23,420 bases of DNA, taken from Gp6-AA40 sp032156805. GTDB taxonomy: Bacteria; Acidobacteriota; Vicinamibacteria; Vicinamibacterales; UBA2999. Position 1 is the first letter of the stretch. Every line of letters begins with the position of its first letter. Where the stretch lies: positions 1 to 23,420 of the forward strand of contig JALDXQ010000113.1 of NCBI GenBank assembly GCA_032156805.1, given 5' to 3'. A program made the position numbers and the translations under genes. Shown here one piece after another: positions 22,911 through 23,420 of the stretch. The notes beneath the pieces were generated by a model. The model was not told the origin of the DNA and ran no database searches. It worked only from the letters and a program-made list of their open reading frames with translations.

Positions 22911-22988
22911 GAATTCAGAATCCAGAATGCAAGATGCAGACAGGGAGGCGACTCCGTTTCTGCATTCTGAGTTCTCAATTCTGAATTA
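22911..22988. repeat. AT-rich inverted repeat between tRNA genes
   Basis: Imperfect 30-base arms, starting GAATTCAGAAT and ending ATTCTGAATTA, enclose TGCAGA/TCTGCA and an apex GGAG-GCGA-CTCC with a GNRA-like tetraloop. It fills most of the 122-base spacer between the two tRNA-Arg genes. Related words recur after the second tRNA. Confidence 0.7.
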
Positions 22989-23003
22989 CGAGCGAAGTTC
23001 CAG

Positions 23004-23080
<77 letters not shown>

Positions 23081-23254
23081 GCCTTCGCTCGCAGTGCATT
23101 CATGCGAGCTTCGGCTGGGCAGACCATCGCCTCCGCTCGCCACTGGTGCATGTTAGCTACGCCGGGATTCGCGTGTGGGTGTGTGGTGCCGCGCCGAAGC
23201 TCGAAGAGCGCAGGCGGGCCGGGCAGGGCACCCGAGCTTGATGACTTCGGTGTA

Positions 23255-23277
23255 GTTCTGAATTCCGAATTCAGAAC
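23255..23277. repeat. Perfect palindrome of GAATTC words
   Basis: GTTCTGAATTC and its exact reverse complement GAATTCAGAAC flank a single central C. It lies in the 286-base spacer between tRNA-Arg(CCG) and tRNA-Lys. The first part of that spacer (23081-23254) holds no gene or structure I could support. Confidence 0.75.
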
Positions 23278-23320
23278 GCAATGCAGGCACCGAGGGGAAT
23301 GTGAGAATTAGAACGATCGT

Positions 23321-23348
23321 TTCTGAATTCTGCATTCTGAATTCTGCA
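23321..23348. repeat. Perfect 14-base tandem duplication
   Basis: TTCTGAATTCTGCA occurs twice without a gap, followed by TTACG. The same words appear in the inverted repeat at 22911-22988, which also ends ATTACG. The copies lie 18 bases before the tRNA-Lys gene. Confidence 0.75.
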
Positions 23349-23366
23349 TTACGTCGTCAGTCCCTT

Positions 23367-23420
23367 GGGCCGCTAGCTCAATTGGCAGAGCAGCAGACTC
23401 TTAATCTGCGGGTTGAAGGT
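23367..23420 (+). tRNA. tRNA-Lys (anticodon CTT), cut by the window end
   Basis: The visible 54 bases contain acceptor 5' strand GGGCCGC, D stem GCTC/GAGC and anticodon stem GCAGA/TCTGC with loop CTCTTAA. The variable region and the start of the T arm follow. Anticodon CTT reads AAG lysine codons. The T arm and acceptor 3' strand lie beyond the window. Confidence 0.88.

Overview
The window reads as chromosomal DNA of a high-GC Gram-negative bacterium. TonB-dependent uptake, a PEP-CTERM protein, Tat-exported proteins, a PQQ/cytochrome dehydrogenase of the polyvinyl-alcohol-dehydrogenase type and REP-like palindromes containing GTCAGAC fit Acidobacteriota, perhaps Vicinamibacteria. The phylum assignment is an inference from style; no marker gene such as rRNA is present.

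Layout. Positions 1-720 hold a frameshifted relic of a tyrosine recombinase and a good sigma-70 promoter. A PEP-CTERM protein gene follows (721-1521). On the minus strand an overlapping pair of unknown genes encodes a Tat-exported protein and a 60-residue membrane protein (1776-2662). Next come a secreted SnoaL-like protein, a minus-strand pair of a double winged-helix regulator and a beta-propeller protein, and a divergent pair of DUF899 and DUF2182 genes. The DUF2182 gene carries an in-frame palindromic repeat insertion. A VOC protein, a Tat-type sugar-isomerase-like protein, a DUF423 membrane protein, a small secreted protein, an orphan SsuA/NMT1-like binding protein and the divergent PQQ dehydrogenase complete this mixed metabolic part.

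From 12508 to 20548 the minus strand carries a compact chemosensory cluster. In transcription order it is: small secreted coiled-coil protein, MCP, cheA, cheW, cheR, cheD, cheY, cheX-like, cheB, and a 74-residue protein that looks like a lone histidine-kinase DHp domain. It contains receptor, kinase, adaptor, both adaptation enzymes, deamidase, response regulator and a candidate phosphatase, but no flagellar or pilus gene lies in the window. Three places upstream of cluster genes carry a similar sigma-28-like element (TCAA, 15-16 bases, then a CGATT core). Two of them are directly followed by a GC-rich hairpin in the leader. The start of cheR lies inside a palindromic repeat.

Upstream of the cluster on the same strand is a TonB-dependent receptor (20592-22736). 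The right end is a plus-strand tRNA group: Arg(TCG), Arg(CCG) and a truncated Lys(CTT), separated by AT-rich repeats built from GAATTC and TGCATT words. The strongest leads are the two palindrome insertions in genes (DUF2182 and the cheR start), the repeated sigma-28-like promoter-hairpin module, and the lone DHp protein ending the che operon.
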